DNA from: Pontibaca methylaminivorans
GTDB lineage: Bacteria; Pseudomonadota; Alphaproteobacteria; Rhodobacterales; Rhodobacteraceae
Direction: 5' to 3'
Assembly (NCBI RefSeq): GCF_900156525.1
Contig: NZ_FTPS01000001.1
Coordinates: 744,001 to 808,000, forward strand
Length of the DNA stretch: 64,000 nucleotides
Position numbers and translations under genes: made by a program. Positions 1 to 9,242 of the stretch are shown one piece after another. The notes under the pieces were generated by a model that saw only the letters and a list, made by a program, of their open reading frames with translations, did no database searches and was not told the origin of the DNA. The stretch's first letter is position 1. The number at the start of each line of letters is the position of its first letter.

Positions 1-717
1 CTTACCGTGAATGCGGTGATGCACCGCCAGAACCTGCACCAGCTTCCCGACATGATCGACATGGCGGTCGAACTGGATGCCGCCCGGCTCGAGGTCGCCA
101 ATGTGCAGTATTACGGCTGGGCGCTGAAGAATCGCGCTGCCCTGATGCCGACCTATCGCCAGCTTGAAGAAACCACCCGCATCGTCGAAGAGGCCCGCGA
201 GCGCCTCGCCGGCATACTGGAAATCGACTATGTGATTCCCGATTACTATGCCAAGCGGCCCAAGAAATGCATGGGCGGCTGGGGTCGGCAGTTCTTCAAC
301 ATCTCGCCCTCGGGCAAGGTTCTGCCCTGTCACGCGGCCGAAACCATCACCGGCCTCCGCTTCGATTCGGTGCGCGACCACTCATTGGCCTGGATCTGGG
401 ACAATTCTCCTGCCTTCAACCTTTATCGCGGCACCGACTGGATGCCCGAGCCCTGCCGCAGTTGTCCGATGAAGGAAGAGGATTACGGCGGCTGCCGCTG
501 CCAGGCATTCGCCCTTACGGGAAATGCCGCCAGCACCGACCCGGCCTGCGAACTTTCGCCCCTGCACGAAGAGATTTTCGCCATGGCCGCCGAAGAGGCC
601 GAGGGCGAACAGAACCGTTTCGTCTATCGCAATTTCGTCGGTGGAACGCCCGAACGGGATCCCGCCGCCGATGCGCCCGCCGCGCAGACCCCGGCAACGG
701 AGAAGGAAAATACCTGA
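1..717 (+). CDS. pqqE: PqqE, PQQ biosynthesis radical SAM peptide cyclase (5' truncated by window edge)
   Basis: PqqE makes the Glu-Tyr carbon-carbon crosslink in the precursor peptide PqqA, the first committed step of pyrroloquinoline quinone synthesis. The open frame runs from base 1, so the N-terminal radical-SAM CxxxCxxC half lies outside the window; 238 residues remain. What is visible is the SPASM/auxiliary-cluster half, with [13 protein letters not shown], the [15 protein letters not shown] stretch, [16 protein letters not shown] and a final DPAC, all in the order typical of PqqE. A short Ala/Pro-rich tail follows the family core. The next gene starts 8 bases after the stop and is followed by an overlapping peptidase gene, so this looks like the promoter-proximal part of a PQQ operon whose pqqA-D genes would lie to the left. 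The family call is secure; nothing can be said of the missing half. Confidence 0.95.
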   Translation, partial: LTVNAVMHRQNLHQLPDMIDMAVELDAARLEVANVQYYGWALKNRAALMPTYRQLEETTRIVEEARERLAGILEIDYVIPDYYAKRPKKCMGGWGRQFFNISPSGKVLPCHAAETITGLRFDSVRDHSLAWIWDNSPAFNLYRGTDWMPEPCRSCPMKEEDYGGCRCQAFALTGNAASTDPACELSPLHEEIFAMAAEEAEGEQNRFVYRNFVGGTPERDPAADAPAAQTPATEKENT

Positions 718-724
718 CGACAGC

Positions 725-1696
725 ATGAAGCCGGCCCCGGGCCCGGGGCTCCTGAGCGCCGGACACGTTCCGGTCGGCGAGGGGCATGACATCTATGTCG
801 AAACATCGGGCGATCCCGGCGGGGTGCCGGTCGTTTTTCTGCATGGCGGCCCGGGCAGCGGCTTTCGCGCCGAACAGCGCCGGCTGTTTCCCCCGGATGC
901 CTTTCTCGTGATGTTCGACCAGCGCGGCGCCGGACAGAGCCGCCCGGCACGCAGCCGGATCGACAACACCACCGTTCACCTGATCGCCGACATGGAACAT
1001 CTGCGCGACCGTCTCGGCATCCGGCGCTGGATCGTGACCGGCGGTTCCTGGGGGGCGACGCTTGCGCTGGCCTATGCCGAACGCCATGCCGAGCGCGTCG
1101 CGGGGCTGGTGCTGCGCTCGGTGTTCCTCGGCACCCGGCAGGAACTGGACACCGCCTTCCTGCACAACCCGGCGCTGTTTCACCCGGACCTGCATCGCGA
1201 CTTTCTGGCGCTGCTGCCACCATCCGAACGCGGTGATCCGCTGCCCGCCTACTGGGCGCGCATCCTCGGGCCGGACATGGCCGAAAGCCGCCGCTTTGCC
1301 CATGCCTGGCACGACACCGAGCGGATCCTTTCGGTCATCGCGCCAGCGCAAGCGCGGCTGGACCCGGCGGCGCTGAACGATCCAGCCCGCCCCCTGCCCG
1401 CGACGCCCTTCATGGAGGCGCATTATTTCAGCCACGGCTGTTTTCTGGACCACCGCCCGCTGCTTGAGAACGCCGCTGCGCTGCATGGCATTCCGGGAAT
1501 CCTCATCCAGGCGCGCCACGACCTGCTGTGCCCGCCCGCGACCTCCCATGCGCTGGCCGCGCGCTGGCCGGACGCCGAAATCCGCCATGTGGAGCAGGCC
1601 GGCCATTCGGTGAGCGACGGCGCGACGGCGGAGGCGCTCAAAGCGGCCATTCGCGACATGTCAGCCCGCATCGTGACTGCCCCTGCTGTGCCATGA
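725..1696 (+). CDS. pip: Proline iminopeptidase-like alpha/beta hydrolase (S33)
   Basis: A 323-residue alpha/beta-hydrolase of the prolyl aminopeptidase family, which removes N-terminal proline from peptides. Visible signatures are the oxyanion HGGPG at residues 40-44, the FDQRGAGQS strand that follows it, the nucleophile elbow GGSWG with Ser108, Asp266 in QARHDLL and His294 in EQAGHS. All three catalytic residues are therefore present. The frame is open further upstream, but homology begins at the ATG at 725, right after the pqqE stop. No strong ribosome site precedes it, so coupling to pqqE is likely. Its stop codon overlaps the ATG of the M16 protease (ATGA). Position between pqqE and a metalloprotease suggests a part in trimming the cyclised PqqA peptide, but that is inference; a general peptide-scavenging role is the alternative. 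Confidence 0.88.
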   Translation: MKPAPGPGLLSAGHVPVGEGHDIYVETSGDPGGVPVVFLHGGPGSGFRAEQRRLFPPDAFLVMFDQRGAGQSRPARSRIDNTTVHLIADMEHLRDRLGIRRWIVTGGSWGATLALAYAERHAERVAGLVLRSVFLGTRQELDTAFLHNPALFHPDLHRDFLALLPPSERGDPLPAYWARILGPDMAESRRFAHAWHDTERILSVIAPAQARLDPAALNDPARPLPATPFMEAHYFSHGCFLDHRPLLENAAALHGIPGILIQARHDLLCPPATSHALAARWPDAEIRHVEQAGHSVSDGATAEALKAAIRDMSARIVTAPAVP

Positions 1697-4443
1697 CCCG
1701 CACCGCCCATCCGGGGTTTGCCGGGATCGAGCGGCGCGACCTGCCCGAGATCGGGGCGCGCGCCCTGCACCTGCGCCATATCCGCACCGGCGCGGATGTG
1801 ATCTTTCTGCAGGACGGCGACAGCACCCGGAGCATCGCCATCGCCCTGCGCACCCGACCCGAGGATTCCAGCGGCGTCGCCCATGTGCTGGAACACTGCG
1901 TGCTTTCTGGATCGCGCGCCTATCCGGGCGCCCAGCCCTTTGCAGACCTGCTGAAAACTTCGCTCCACAGCCATCTGAACGCCGCGACATTTCCCGATTT
2001 CACGATCTATACGGCCGCCAGCTTTCACCCCGGGGATTTCCGCAATCTTTCCGACGTCTATCTGGATGCGGTGTTCTTTCCGCTTCTGCGCGAGGATGAT
2101 TTCGACCGCGAAGGCTGGCACGGCGGACCGGGCGGCGCGAAAGGCGGGATCGTCCTGAACGAGATGCGCGGGTTCCATGCGTCACCCGATGCGCAGATCG
2201 AGGAATTCGCGCGCCGTTCCCTGTTTCGCGCAGGGCCGGGCCGCCATTCCGAGGGCGGCGAAGCAGATGCGATTCCCGCGCTCACGGTGGCAGGGATGCG
2301 CGCCTTCCACCGCCGTTTCTATCACCCTTCGAACGCGCTTGTCGCCTTTGCGGGTGCGGTGGACATGGCGGCGGAGCTTGCGCGGCTCGACAGGCTGTTT
2401 TCCGATTTCGCCCCCGCCGCGGCGGCCCCGGCCGGAACTGGCGAAACGATCCCCGCGCCGCGGTTCCTGACGCTCGACCATCCGGGGGCGCGTCATGCGC
2501 AACTGGCGCTGAACCGGGCCTTTGCCCCGCCCGAAACACGGTTTCACGAGCTCGGACTCGAACTGCTCTGCGAGGCGGTGATCGGCCATCCCGGCGCGCC
2601 GCTGCGCCGGGCCCTTGCCGACGCCGGCGTCTGCCGCAGCATCCGCGAAGCACGCTATCGTGACGACACCTTTCCGCCGCGTCTTGCGATCCGGCTTGAC
2701 GGGATCGCGCCGGACCGGGCCGAGGCCGCCAGCGAGATGGTCGAGGCGGCCCTTGCCGGCCTTGCGCGCAAGGGGATTGCCCCGCAGGTCGCTGCCGCCG
2801 CGCTCGATGCGCTGGAACTCCGCCTGCGCGATCCGGCGACCCGCAAGCGGCCCGAACCACTCGCGCGGCTGCTCGGGGCGGCAAAGGCATGGCGGGCGGG
2901 ACGGCCGCCGCTTGCCGCGCTCGGCTTTGCGCCCGAGATCGCGTCGCTGCGCAGCCGCACGGCGCCGATCCTTATGGATCTGCTCGAACGCGAGATCGTC
3001 GCCAATCCCCGCCGCAGCGTCATCCTGATGCGACCGGCGCCGGCAGCGATGGCCCGCGACCTGCCGCCCCCGACCCCGGCCCCGCGCCCGCAGATGGGAC
3101 ACGACGCGCCGGCAACGCCCGGCTCCGTGCCGCGACTGCGCCGCGCCGCCCTTGGCCAGCCGGCGCCGCACCCACGCATGCATGCCGAGCGCGTCCATGG
3201 CGTGCCGGTTCTGCTTTGTCCGCGCCGCACGAACGGCCTTGTCCATATCGACCTTGCGTTCGATGCGGGCGGCGCCGGGCTGTCCCTCGCGTCGCTCCTT
3301 GGTCCGGTGCTTGTGCATGGGCCGGCGGGGCGGCGGATCGCGGGGCTTTCCGTCGCGCGGCAGAGCGTTCCGGGCGCCGCGGGCGGGGCACGGGGGCTGC
3401 TCCTGCTGCGCGCGCGGGCGCTGCCCGGACAGGCCGCCGCTGTTATCCGCGCCGTGAGACGCATGCTCGCGCCACCGGAGTCGCCGCCACCCCCCGACCG
3501 GTTTGCCCGCATCATAGCCGCCGAAATCGCGCGCATCCGCGCCGCCCTGCTGCCCCGCGCGCACGAGTTTCTGGACCTGCGCCTGCGCGATCCGGCCGGC
3601 GACCATATGAGCGGGATCGAATATCTGCGGTTCCTGCATGTTCTTGACGCGCTGAACGGCGCGGATCCGCAAGCGGCGGCGGCAGCAATCGGTATGGCCC
3701 GCGATACACTCATCACCCGCACCCGGCTCGGGATCGCGGTGACGTGGGACGGGACGGACAGCGACGCGCTGCTCGCCACCGTGGCAGAGCTGGCCGCGGT
3801 GCTGCCGGGCGGCCAGGACAACCGCGCGCCCGCCCGGCCTGCGCCCGCCCTGCCCTGCGCGCGCGAGGGATTTTCGATCACCGGCAGCGCCAGCCACATC
3901 GGCATGGGCCTTGCTCCGGCGGCACCGCCGGCGGCGCTGTTCGTGGCGCTGCGGGCGCTGGAAACCGGCTGGCTGCGCCGCAAGCTGCGCGACCGGGGCG
4001 GCGCCTATGGCGTGGTCTGCCGCGGCGACCGGGAAGGCGGGCGCTGCGCGCTGCTGTCCTATCGCGATCCGAACCTGCTCGGGACGCTCGACACCATGGC
4101 CGGCGCGGGGGATGCGCTTGCGCGCGGGATCGGCGGGCAGGCGGTTGAGAATGCCGTCATCTCGGCACTCGGCCTGCTCGACCGTCCGCTTGCGGTGGGC
4201 GAACAGGGGCCGGCCGCGCTTGCCGACCGGCTCGCGGGGCGGGACGAGGCGCAGCGGGGGCGATTCCGTGCCGAGGTGCTCGGGCTGGCCGCGCAGGAGA
4301 TCCGCGCCGCCGGCGACGCGCTTTCCGCCGCGGCGGCAAATGCGCGAATCGCGATCCTTGCCAATGCGGCGACGCTGGAGAGCGCCCTTTCCGAAAGGCC
4401 CGGCCTGTTCGAGGTCGGCCGGCTTCCCGGCAGCGCCGGATAG
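1693..4443 (+). CDS. M16C-family zinc metalloprotease (PreP/falcilysin-like)
   Basis: A 916-residue inverted-zincin peptidase with both halves of an M16C clamshell in one chain. The inverted zinc motif HVLEH (His64, Glu67, His68) is followed by the distal ligand Glu157 in GIVLNEMRG, the arrangement of presequence proteases. The C-terminal half carries the substrate-binding DRGGAYG element with Tyr772. No signal peptide is seen, so it should be cytosolic. It starts at 1693 in a 4-base overlap with the hydrolase gene, so the two are translationally coupled behind pqqE. M16 peptidases (PqqF, or PqqF/PqqG) excise the crosslinked dipeptide from PqqA in other bacteria; this protein could fill that role, although it belongs to the M16C branch and not to the classical PqqF type. 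It is the last gene of this operon; nrdJ converges on it. Confidence 0.88.
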   Translation: MTRTAHPGFAGIERRDLPEIGARALHLRHIRTGADVIFLQDGDSTRSIAIALRTRPEDSSGVAHVLEHCVLSGSRAYPGAQPFADLLKTSLHSHLNAATFPDFTIYTAASFHPGDFRNLSDVYLDAVFFPLLREDDFDREGWHGGPGGAKGGIVLNEMRGFHASPDAQIEEFARRSLFRAGPGRHSEGGEADAIPALTVAGMRAFHRRFYHPSNALVAFAGAVDMAAELARLDRLFSDFAPAAAAPAGTGETIPAPRFLTLDHPGARHAQLALNRAFAPPETRFHELGLELLCEAVIGHPGAPLRRALADAGVCRSIREARYRDDTFPPRLAIRLDGIAPDRAEAASEMVEAALAGLARKGIAPQVAAAALDALELRLRDPATRKRPEPLARLLGAAKAWRAGRPPLAALGFAPEIASLRSRTAPILMDLLEREIVANPRRSVILMRPAPAAMARDLPPPTPAPRPQMGHDAPATPGSVPRLRRAALGQPAPHPRMHAERVHGVPVLLCPRRTNGLVHIDLAFDAGGAGLSLASLLGPVLVHGPAGRRIAGLSVARQSVPGAAGGARGLLLLRARALPGQAAAVIRAVRRMLAPPESPPPPDRFARIIAAEIARIRAALLPRAHEFLDLRLRDPAGDHMSGIEYLRFLHVLDALNGADPQAAAAAIGMARDTLITRTRLGIAVTWDGTDSDALLATVAELAAVLPGGQDNRAPARPAPALPCAREGFSITGSASHIGMGLAPAAPPAALFVALRALETGWLRRKLRDRGGAYGVVCRGDREGGRCALLSYRDPNLLGTLDTMAGAGDALARGIGGQAVENAVISALGLLDRPLAVGEQGPAALADRLAGRDEAQRGRFRAEVLGLAAQEIRAAGDALSAAAANARIAILANAATLESALSERPGLFEVGRLPGSAG

Positions 4444-4548
4444 CCGCCGCGTTGAAACCGGTCCCGGCGGTGCCGCCCGGCATGACGTCCGCGACAGGAA
4501 CGGCGGCATCACCCGATCACGAATCCGGGCCCACCCGGCCGGGGGCAA

Positions 4549-6840
4549 TCAGGAACAGCGTGAATAGCCGCAGCTCGGGCAGGTCATGCAGCCCTCGATC
4601 ATGCGCATGCCGAACTGTCCGCAGGACGGGCAGACCGCGCCGGGCGCGCCCTCTCCGGCCGCCATGGCCAGGGCTTGCGGATCGTTCTTGAGGCCGAGCC
4701 CCTCGCCTTCGAGAAAGCCGATCGCGATCATGTGCTGCTCGATCACGCCGCCGATCAGCGCAAGGATCGAGGGGATATACTTGCCCTTGATCCAGGCGCC
4801 GCCGCGCGGGTCGAACACGGCCTTCAGTTCCTCCACCACGAAGGACACGTCGCCACCGCGCCGGAACACCGCCGAGATCATCCGTGTCAGCGCGACCGTC
4901 CAGGCGAAATGCTCCATGTTCTTCGAGTTGATGAACACCTCGAAGGGCCGGCGGCGGCCGCTGATGATGATGTCGTTGATCGTGACATAGATCGCATGTT
5001 CGCTGTCGGGCCACTTGAGCTTGTAGGTATTGCCCTCGAGCGCCTGCGGCCGGTCGAGCGGATCGGCCATGTAGATCACGTCGCTGTGCGGCTCGCGCGG
5101 CTCGCCCATGCCGCTCGCCACCACCGCCGGCGCGGCGTCCTTTTCCTCCGACACGCTCAGCACCGATCCGGTCACGTCATTGGGGCGATAGGTGGTGCAG
5201 CCCTTGCAGCCGCTGTCCCAGGCCTGAAGATAGACATCCTTGAACGCATCAAAAGCGATGTCCTCGGGGCAGTTGATGGTCTTGGAGATCGAGGAATCCA
5301 CCCATTCCTGCGCCGCCGCCTGCATGCGCACATGTTCCGCCGGGGTAAGCGTCTGGGCATTGACGAAATGATCCGGGAGCGGCGCGTCGCCCTTCAGGTC
5401 GCGCCACATCTGCACCGCGTAATCGACGACCTCTTCCTCGCTGCGCGAGCCGTCCTTCTGCAGCACCTTGCGCTTGTAGGCATAGGCGAACACCGGCTCG
5501 ATCCCCGAACTCACGTTGCCGGCGTAAAGGCTGATGGTGCCGGTCGGCGCGATCGAGGTCAGCAGCGCGTTGCGGATGCCGTGTTCGCGCACCTGATCGC
5601 GCACATCGTCGTCCATCTTCTGCATGGTGCCGCTCATGAGGAATGCATCGGCATCGAACAGCGGAAAGGCGCCCTTTTCGCGGGCAAGCCGCACCGAGGC
5701 CAGATAGGCGGCGCGGGCCACCCGGCGCAACCAGCGCCCGCTCTGGCGCGCCGCCTCTTCCGAACCATAACGCAGGCCCATCATCAGAAGCGCATCGGCA
5801 AGCCCGGTCACGCCGAGCCCGATCCGGCGCTTGGCCTGTGCCTCGGCGCGCTGTTCGGGCAGCGGGAATTTGCTGATGTCCACCACGTTGTCCATCATGC
5901 GCACCGCCGTCGCCACCAGATCGTCCAGCGCTTCCTCGTCGAGATGGGCCCCCTCCTCGAAGGGTTCCGCCACCAGCCGCGCCAGATTCACCGACCCGAG
6001 CAGGCAGGCCCCATAGGGCGGCAGCGGCTGCTCGCCGCAGGGGTTGGTGGCGCTGATGGTCTCGCAATAGGCAAGATTGTTCATCGCGTTGATACGGTCG
6101 ATGAAGATCACGCCCGGCTCGGCATAATCATAGGTCGCACGCATCATCCGGTTCCACAGATCGCGCGCGGGCAGGGTCCGGTACACCCGGCCGTCGAACT
6201 GCAGGGTCCAGGGCGCATCCGATTTCACCGCCTCCATGAAGGCATCCGTGACCAGCACCGAAAGGTTGAACATGCGCAGCCGGGCCGGGTCGGATTTCAC
6301 CGCGATGAATTCCTCGATGTCGGGGTGATCGCAGCGCATCGTGGCCATCATCGCACCGCGGCGCGATCCGGCCGACATGATGGTGCGGCACATGGCGTCC
6401 CACACATCCATGAAGGACAGCGGCCCCGAGGCATCCGCCGCCACGCCCCGCACCTCGGCCCCTTTGGGGCGGATGGTGCTGAAGTCATAGCCGATGCCCC
6501 CGCCCTGCTGCATGGTGAGCGCGGCCTCGCGCAGCGCGCTGAAGATGCCGTCCATGCTGTCGGGGATGGTTCCCATGACGAAACAGTTGAACAGGGTCAC
6601 CTGACGCGCGGTGCCGGCACCGGCGATGATGCGCCCGGCCGGCAGAAAGCGGAAATCCTCGAGCGCACCGTAGAATTTTTCCTCCCAGCGGGCGGAATCG
6701 GTCTCGACCGAGGCAAGGTCGCGCGCGATTCGCCGCCACGTGTCCTCGACCGAGCCGTCCTCGGGCGTGCCGTCGGCCGCGCGGAATCGATATTTCATGT
6801 CCCATATCTGTTCAGCGATCGGGGCGGAAAATCGACTCAT
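4549..6840 (-). CDS. nrdJ: Adenosylcobalamin-dependent ribonucleotide reductase, class II
   Basis: Reduces ribonucleotides to deoxyribonucleotides with a B12-generated thiyl radical. The 763-residue protein has the first redox cysteine in LFNCFVMG (Cys86) and the active-site loop ATNPCGEQ (Asn266, Cys268, Glu270). The C-terminus has paired cysteine motifs, CPSCGQFG and CMTCPSCGYSRC, the zinc-like tail that re-reduces the active site in this group. A strong ribosome site AAGGAGG sits 5 bases before the ATG. Upstream is a 131-base gap to a divergent gene, too short to hold a complete cobalamin riboswitch, and none is seen. No nrdR box was recognised. Use of a B12 enzyme allows dNTP synthesis with or without oxygen. 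Confidence 0.96.
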   Translation of the reverse strand: MSRFSAPIAEQIWDMKYRFRAADGTPEDGSVEDTWRRIARDLASVETDSARWEEKFYGALEDFRFLPAGRIIAGAGTARQVTLFNCFVMGTIPDSMDGIFSALREAALTMQQGGGIGYDFSTIRPKGAEVRGVAADASGPLSFMDVWDAMCRTIMSAGSRRGAMMATMRCDHPDIEEFIAVKSDPARLRMFNLSVLVTDAFMEAVKSDAPWTLQFDGRVYRTLPARDLWNRMMRATYDYAEPGVIFIDRINAMNNLAYCETISATNPCGEQPLPPYGACLLGSVNLARLVAEPFEEGAHLDEEALDDLVATAVRMMDNVVDISKFPLPEQRAEAQAKRRIGLGVTGLADALLMMGLRYGSEEAARQSGRWLRRVARAAYLASVRLAREKGAFPLFDADAFLMSGTMQKMDDDVRDQVREHGIRNALLTSIAPTGTISLYAGNVSSGIEPVFAYAYKRKVLQKDGSRSEEEVVDYAVQMWRDLKGDAPLPDHFVNAQTLTPAEHVRMQAAAQEWVDSSISKTINCPEDIAFDAFKDVYLQAWDSGCKGCTTYRPNDVTGSVLSVSEEKDAAPAVVASGMGEPREPHSDVIYMADPLDRPQALEGNTYKLKWPDSEHAIYVTINDIIISGRRRPFEVFINSKNMEHFAWTVALTRMISAVFRRGGDVSFVVEELKAVFDPRGGAWIKGKYIPSILALIGGVIEQHMIAIGFLEGEGLGLKNDPQALAMAAGEGAPGAVCPSCGQFGMRMIEGCMTCPSCGYSRCS

Positions 6841-6875
6841 GGGAACCTCCTTGGGGATGTCCGCGCGTCAATGGC

Positions 6876-6903
6876 TTGCCGCCGCGCCGGACCCGGCTAC
6901 AAT
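6876..6903 (+). promoter_or_regulatory. Candidate sigma70-type promoter for the DUF1489 gene
   Basis: TTGCCG (6876-6881), a 16-base spacer and TACAAT (6898-6903), the best -10 match in this gap. Transcription would begin about 60 bases before the ATG at 6972. Assigned by eye to the housekeeping consensus; untested. Confidence 0.4.
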
Positions 6904-6927
6904 ATACGCCATCGCAGACAGGCTCAA
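6899..6927 (-). promoter_or_regulatory. Candidate promoter for nrdJ, overlapping the opposing one
   Basis: On the minus strand TTGAGC (6927-6922) is followed after 17 bases by TATTGT (6904-6899). This -10 occupies almost the same bases as the -10 of the divergent DUF1489 promoter. The -10 match is only 4 of 6, so confidence is low. Confidence 0.28.
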
Positions 6928-6971
6928 TGCCCGTGACCGGGCAAGATGCCCATGCGGCAGCCGGAGGCGCA

Positions 6972-7397
6972 ATGACGGAAATCCACCTCGTGAAGCTGAG
7001 CGTCGGAACCGAATCGGTGGCCGACCTGATCGCATGGCAGAAACGGCCCGCCGTGCAGACGGTGGACGGGCTGCCGCGCCATATCACCCGCATGTGGCCG
7101 AAACGCGCCGCGGAACTGATCCGGGGCAGCTCGATCTACTGGGTGATCAAGGGGGAAATCCTGGCCCGCCAGCGCATCATCCGCCTTGACGAGACTACGG
7201 GCGAGGATGGCATAAGGCGCTGCGCCATCGTTCTTGACCCGGAAATGATACGCACGCGCCCGGCGACGCGCGCGCCGTTCCAGGGCTGGCGCTATCTGTC
7301 CGCCGCGGATGCTCCGCCCGACCTGCGGCCTCTCAAAAGCGACGGGGCACTGCCCGAACAGCTCGACCGCGCACTGTCCGAGATCGGGTTGATCTGA
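6972..7397 (+). CDS. DUF1489 family protein
   Basis: A 141-residue soluble protein matching the alphaproteobacterial DUF1489 family, recognised from the conserved pattern around HITRMWPKRA, GSSIYWVIKG, and the FQGWRYL segment near the C-terminus. The function of the family is unknown. The start at 6972 is set by a GGAG ribosome site 6 bases upstream; homology does not extend into the open frame before it. It is divergent from nrdJ and convergent with hisG, so it is probably a single-gene transcript. No membrane segment, signal peptide or metal motif is visible. Confidence 0.8.
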   Translation: MTEIHLVKLSVGTESVADLIAWQKRPAVQTVDGLPRHITRMWPKRAAELIRGSSIYWVIKGEILARQRIIRLDETTGEDGIRRCAIVLDPEMIRTRPATRAPFQGWRYLSAADAPPDLRPLKSDGALPEQLDRALSEIGLI

Positions 7398-7452
7398 CCG
7401 GGCCCGCCGCGCGGCCGGCGCGCGCCCTGGTCCGGGCAGGCCCCGGGCGCCG

Positions 7453-8151
7453 TCAGCCGGAGTGGTGCACCTGTTCGAACATCCGCGCCAATGCCTGGCG
7501 CTGGGTCTCGGAGGTGGCCGCCACGCGGCTGCGCCAGAGCGTCGCCTGACTGCGCAGGATCACCCCGTCGGACAGCAGCTTCAGATGATTGGCGCGCAGG
7601 GTCTCGCCGGTCGAGGTGATGTCGGCGATCGCCTCGGCGGTCTCGTTCTTGACCGTTCCTTCGGTTGCCCCCTGACTGTCCACCAGCATGTAATCGGCGA
7701 CCCCTGCCCGGCGCAGGAACTCGCGCACCAGGCGGTGATATTTCGTCGCGATGCGCAGACGGTGGCCATGCACGGCGCGGAACGCGGCCGCCGCGGCGTC
7801 GAGATCGTCGAGCGTATCCACGTCGACCCAGGCGCGCGGCACCGCGAGCACCAGATCCGCCTGCCCGAAGCCGAGCGGCGCGACCTCTTCCAGCTGCTGT
7901 TCCCAGAGCGGCAGCCGGTCATGCACAAGATCGGTGCCGGTCACGCCGAGATGGATGCGCCCCGCCGAAAGCTCGCGCGGAATCTCTCCGGCCGACAGCA
8001 GCACCAGCGACACACCGTCCACACCGTCCACGCGGCCCGAATATTCCCGGCTCGCGCCGCTGCGCGACAGGCGCACGCCGCGCTTTTCGAACCAGTCGAA
8101 GGTCTTGTCCATGAGCCGCCCCTTGGACGGCACGCCGAGTTTCAGGGTCAT
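7453..8151 (-). CDS. hisG: ATP phosphoribosyltransferase catalytic subunit, short form
   Basis: First enzyme of histidine biosynthesis: condenses ATP with PRPP. At 232 residues it is the short HisG that lacks the C-terminal regulatory domain and works only in complex with HisZ. The N-terminus LKLGVPSKGRLM and the DSQGATEGTVKNETAEAI phosphate-binding region are typical. It is the last gene of the overlapping hisS-hisZ-hisG unit: its ATG overlaps the hisZ stop by 4 bases, so translation is coupled and a 1:1 complex is favoured. The gene ends about 55 bases before the convergent DUF1489 gene. Confidence 0.95.
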   Translation of the reverse strand: MTLKLGVPSKGRLMDKTFDWFEKRGVRLSRSGASREYSGRVDGVDGVSLVLLSAGEIPRELSAGRIHLGVTGTDLVHDRLPLWEQQLEEVAPLGFGQADLVLAVPRAWVDVDTLDDLDAAAAAFRAVHGHRLRIATKYHRLVREFLRRAGVADYMLVDSQGATEGTVKNETAEAIADITSTGETLRANHLKLLSDGVILRSQATLWRSRVAATSETQRQALARMFEQVHHSG

Positions 8152-9242
8152 GATGCGCCCCCGCCGAGTTCCAGCATCAGCCCCGGCCGCAGCACCCCGC
8201 CCACCGCCGGAATCGCCCGTCCCCGCCCAAGCCGGCGGGTCAGCGCGTCATAGCGTCCGCCGCTCGCGACCGCCGGCCAGCCGGGGCGGGTGTCGGCGTG
8301 GAAACCGAACACGAAACCGTCGTAATATTCCATCGTCATGCGCCCGAAACTGGCCTCGAAATCAAGGGCATCCACATCGACGCCGCGCGCGGCCAGCGCC
8401 TCGAGCCGGGCCGAGAGCCGATCGAGCGCGGGCACGAGGCCCGGCAGATCCACCGCGATGTCGCGCAGATGCTGCAGCGCATGCGGCGCGGTCTCGCGCA
8501 CCGAAAGCAGCGTCTCCAGCGCATCAAGCTCGTGTTCCGCGATCGGCGGCAGGGCCGCATCGGCCCGCAGCGCCTCGATCCGCAACGCGATCTCGGCACG
8601 GCTGCGCTTGCCGATCAGGGGGCCGGCTTCCCGGAAGGGATCGGCGGCGGCAAGCAGCGCCACGCGCGCCTCGGGCGGCGGGGTGCGGCGCGCATAGCGG
8701 TCAAGCAGCGCGCGGAACCGCCGCGGCCGCCAGATGTGACGCATCAGCGCGGCCTTGCGCGCGGCACTGGTGGTGAGGCTCGACACCGCGGCGGTCAGGA
8801 TGCCCATGTCACCGGTCGCGGCCCGCACCGGCAGATCCGAGAGCGCCTCGCCGATGCGGGTGAAGACCTCGGCATCGGCCGCCGCCGGATCGTCCCGGGC
8901 GAAAAGCTCGTAACCCACCTGCACATATTCGTTCGCGCGTTCCTCGTCATGTTCCTGACGGCGGAACACGGTGCCGGAATAGGTATAGCGCGCCGGTTCC
9001 GCCCCGCCCTGCATGTGCATCTGCACCACCGGAACGGTGAAATCGGGGCGCAGCATCTGTTCGCCGCGTAGCGCGTCCGAGGTTACATAGGCACGGGCGC
9101 GGATGTCTTCGCCGTAAAGGTCGAGCAGCGCCTCGGCCGGTTGCAGGATCGGCGGCTCGATCACCTCGGCGCCGGCGGATTCGAATCCCGCGCGCAGCCG
9201 CGCGGCCAGCGAAAGTTCGGCCTTGCGTGTCACGTCGCTCAC
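8148..9242 (-). CDS. hisZ: ATP phosphoribosyltransferase regulatory subunit HisZ
   Basis: A HisRS-like paralogue (364 residues) that carries no aminoacylation activity but is required by short-form HisG and gives it histidine feedback control. Visible are class-II synthetase-like stretches such as [15 protein letters not shown], the motif-2-like [18 protein letters not shown], and the [14 protein letters not shown] signature near the C-terminus. The start is taken as the GTG at 9242, which overlaps the hisS stop (GTGA); the open frame continues upstream only as the shadow of the end of hisS. It lies between hisS and hisG with overlaps on both sides, the common alphaproteobacterial order. Confidence 0.92.
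   Translation of the reverse strand: MSDVTRKAELSLAARLRAGFESAGAEVIEPPILQPAEALLDLYGEDIRARAYVTSDALRGEQMLRPDFTVPVVQMHMQGGAEPARYTYSGTVFRRQEHDEERANEYVQVGYELFARDDPAAADAEVFTRIGEALSDLPVRAATGDMGILTAAVSSLTTSAARKAALMRHIWRPRRFRALLDRYARRTPPPEARVALLAAADPFREAGPLIGKRSRAEIALRIEALRADAALPPIAEHELDALETLLSVRETAPHALQHLRDIAVDLPGLVPALDRLSARLEALAARGVDVDALDFEASFGRMTMEYYDGFVFGFHADTRPGWPAVASGGRYDALTRRLGRGRAIPAVGGVLRPGLMLELGGGAS

Noticed and set aside
2182-4548. 788-codon open frame on the minus strand opposite the M16C protease
   Set aside because: Arg/Pro/Ala-rich composition with no domain; typical third-position GC shadow of the real gene.
6841-6971. Possible cobalamin riboswitch before the B12-dependent nrdJ
   Set aside because: The gap is only 131 bases and shared with a divergent gene; no B12-box-like conserved core was seen.
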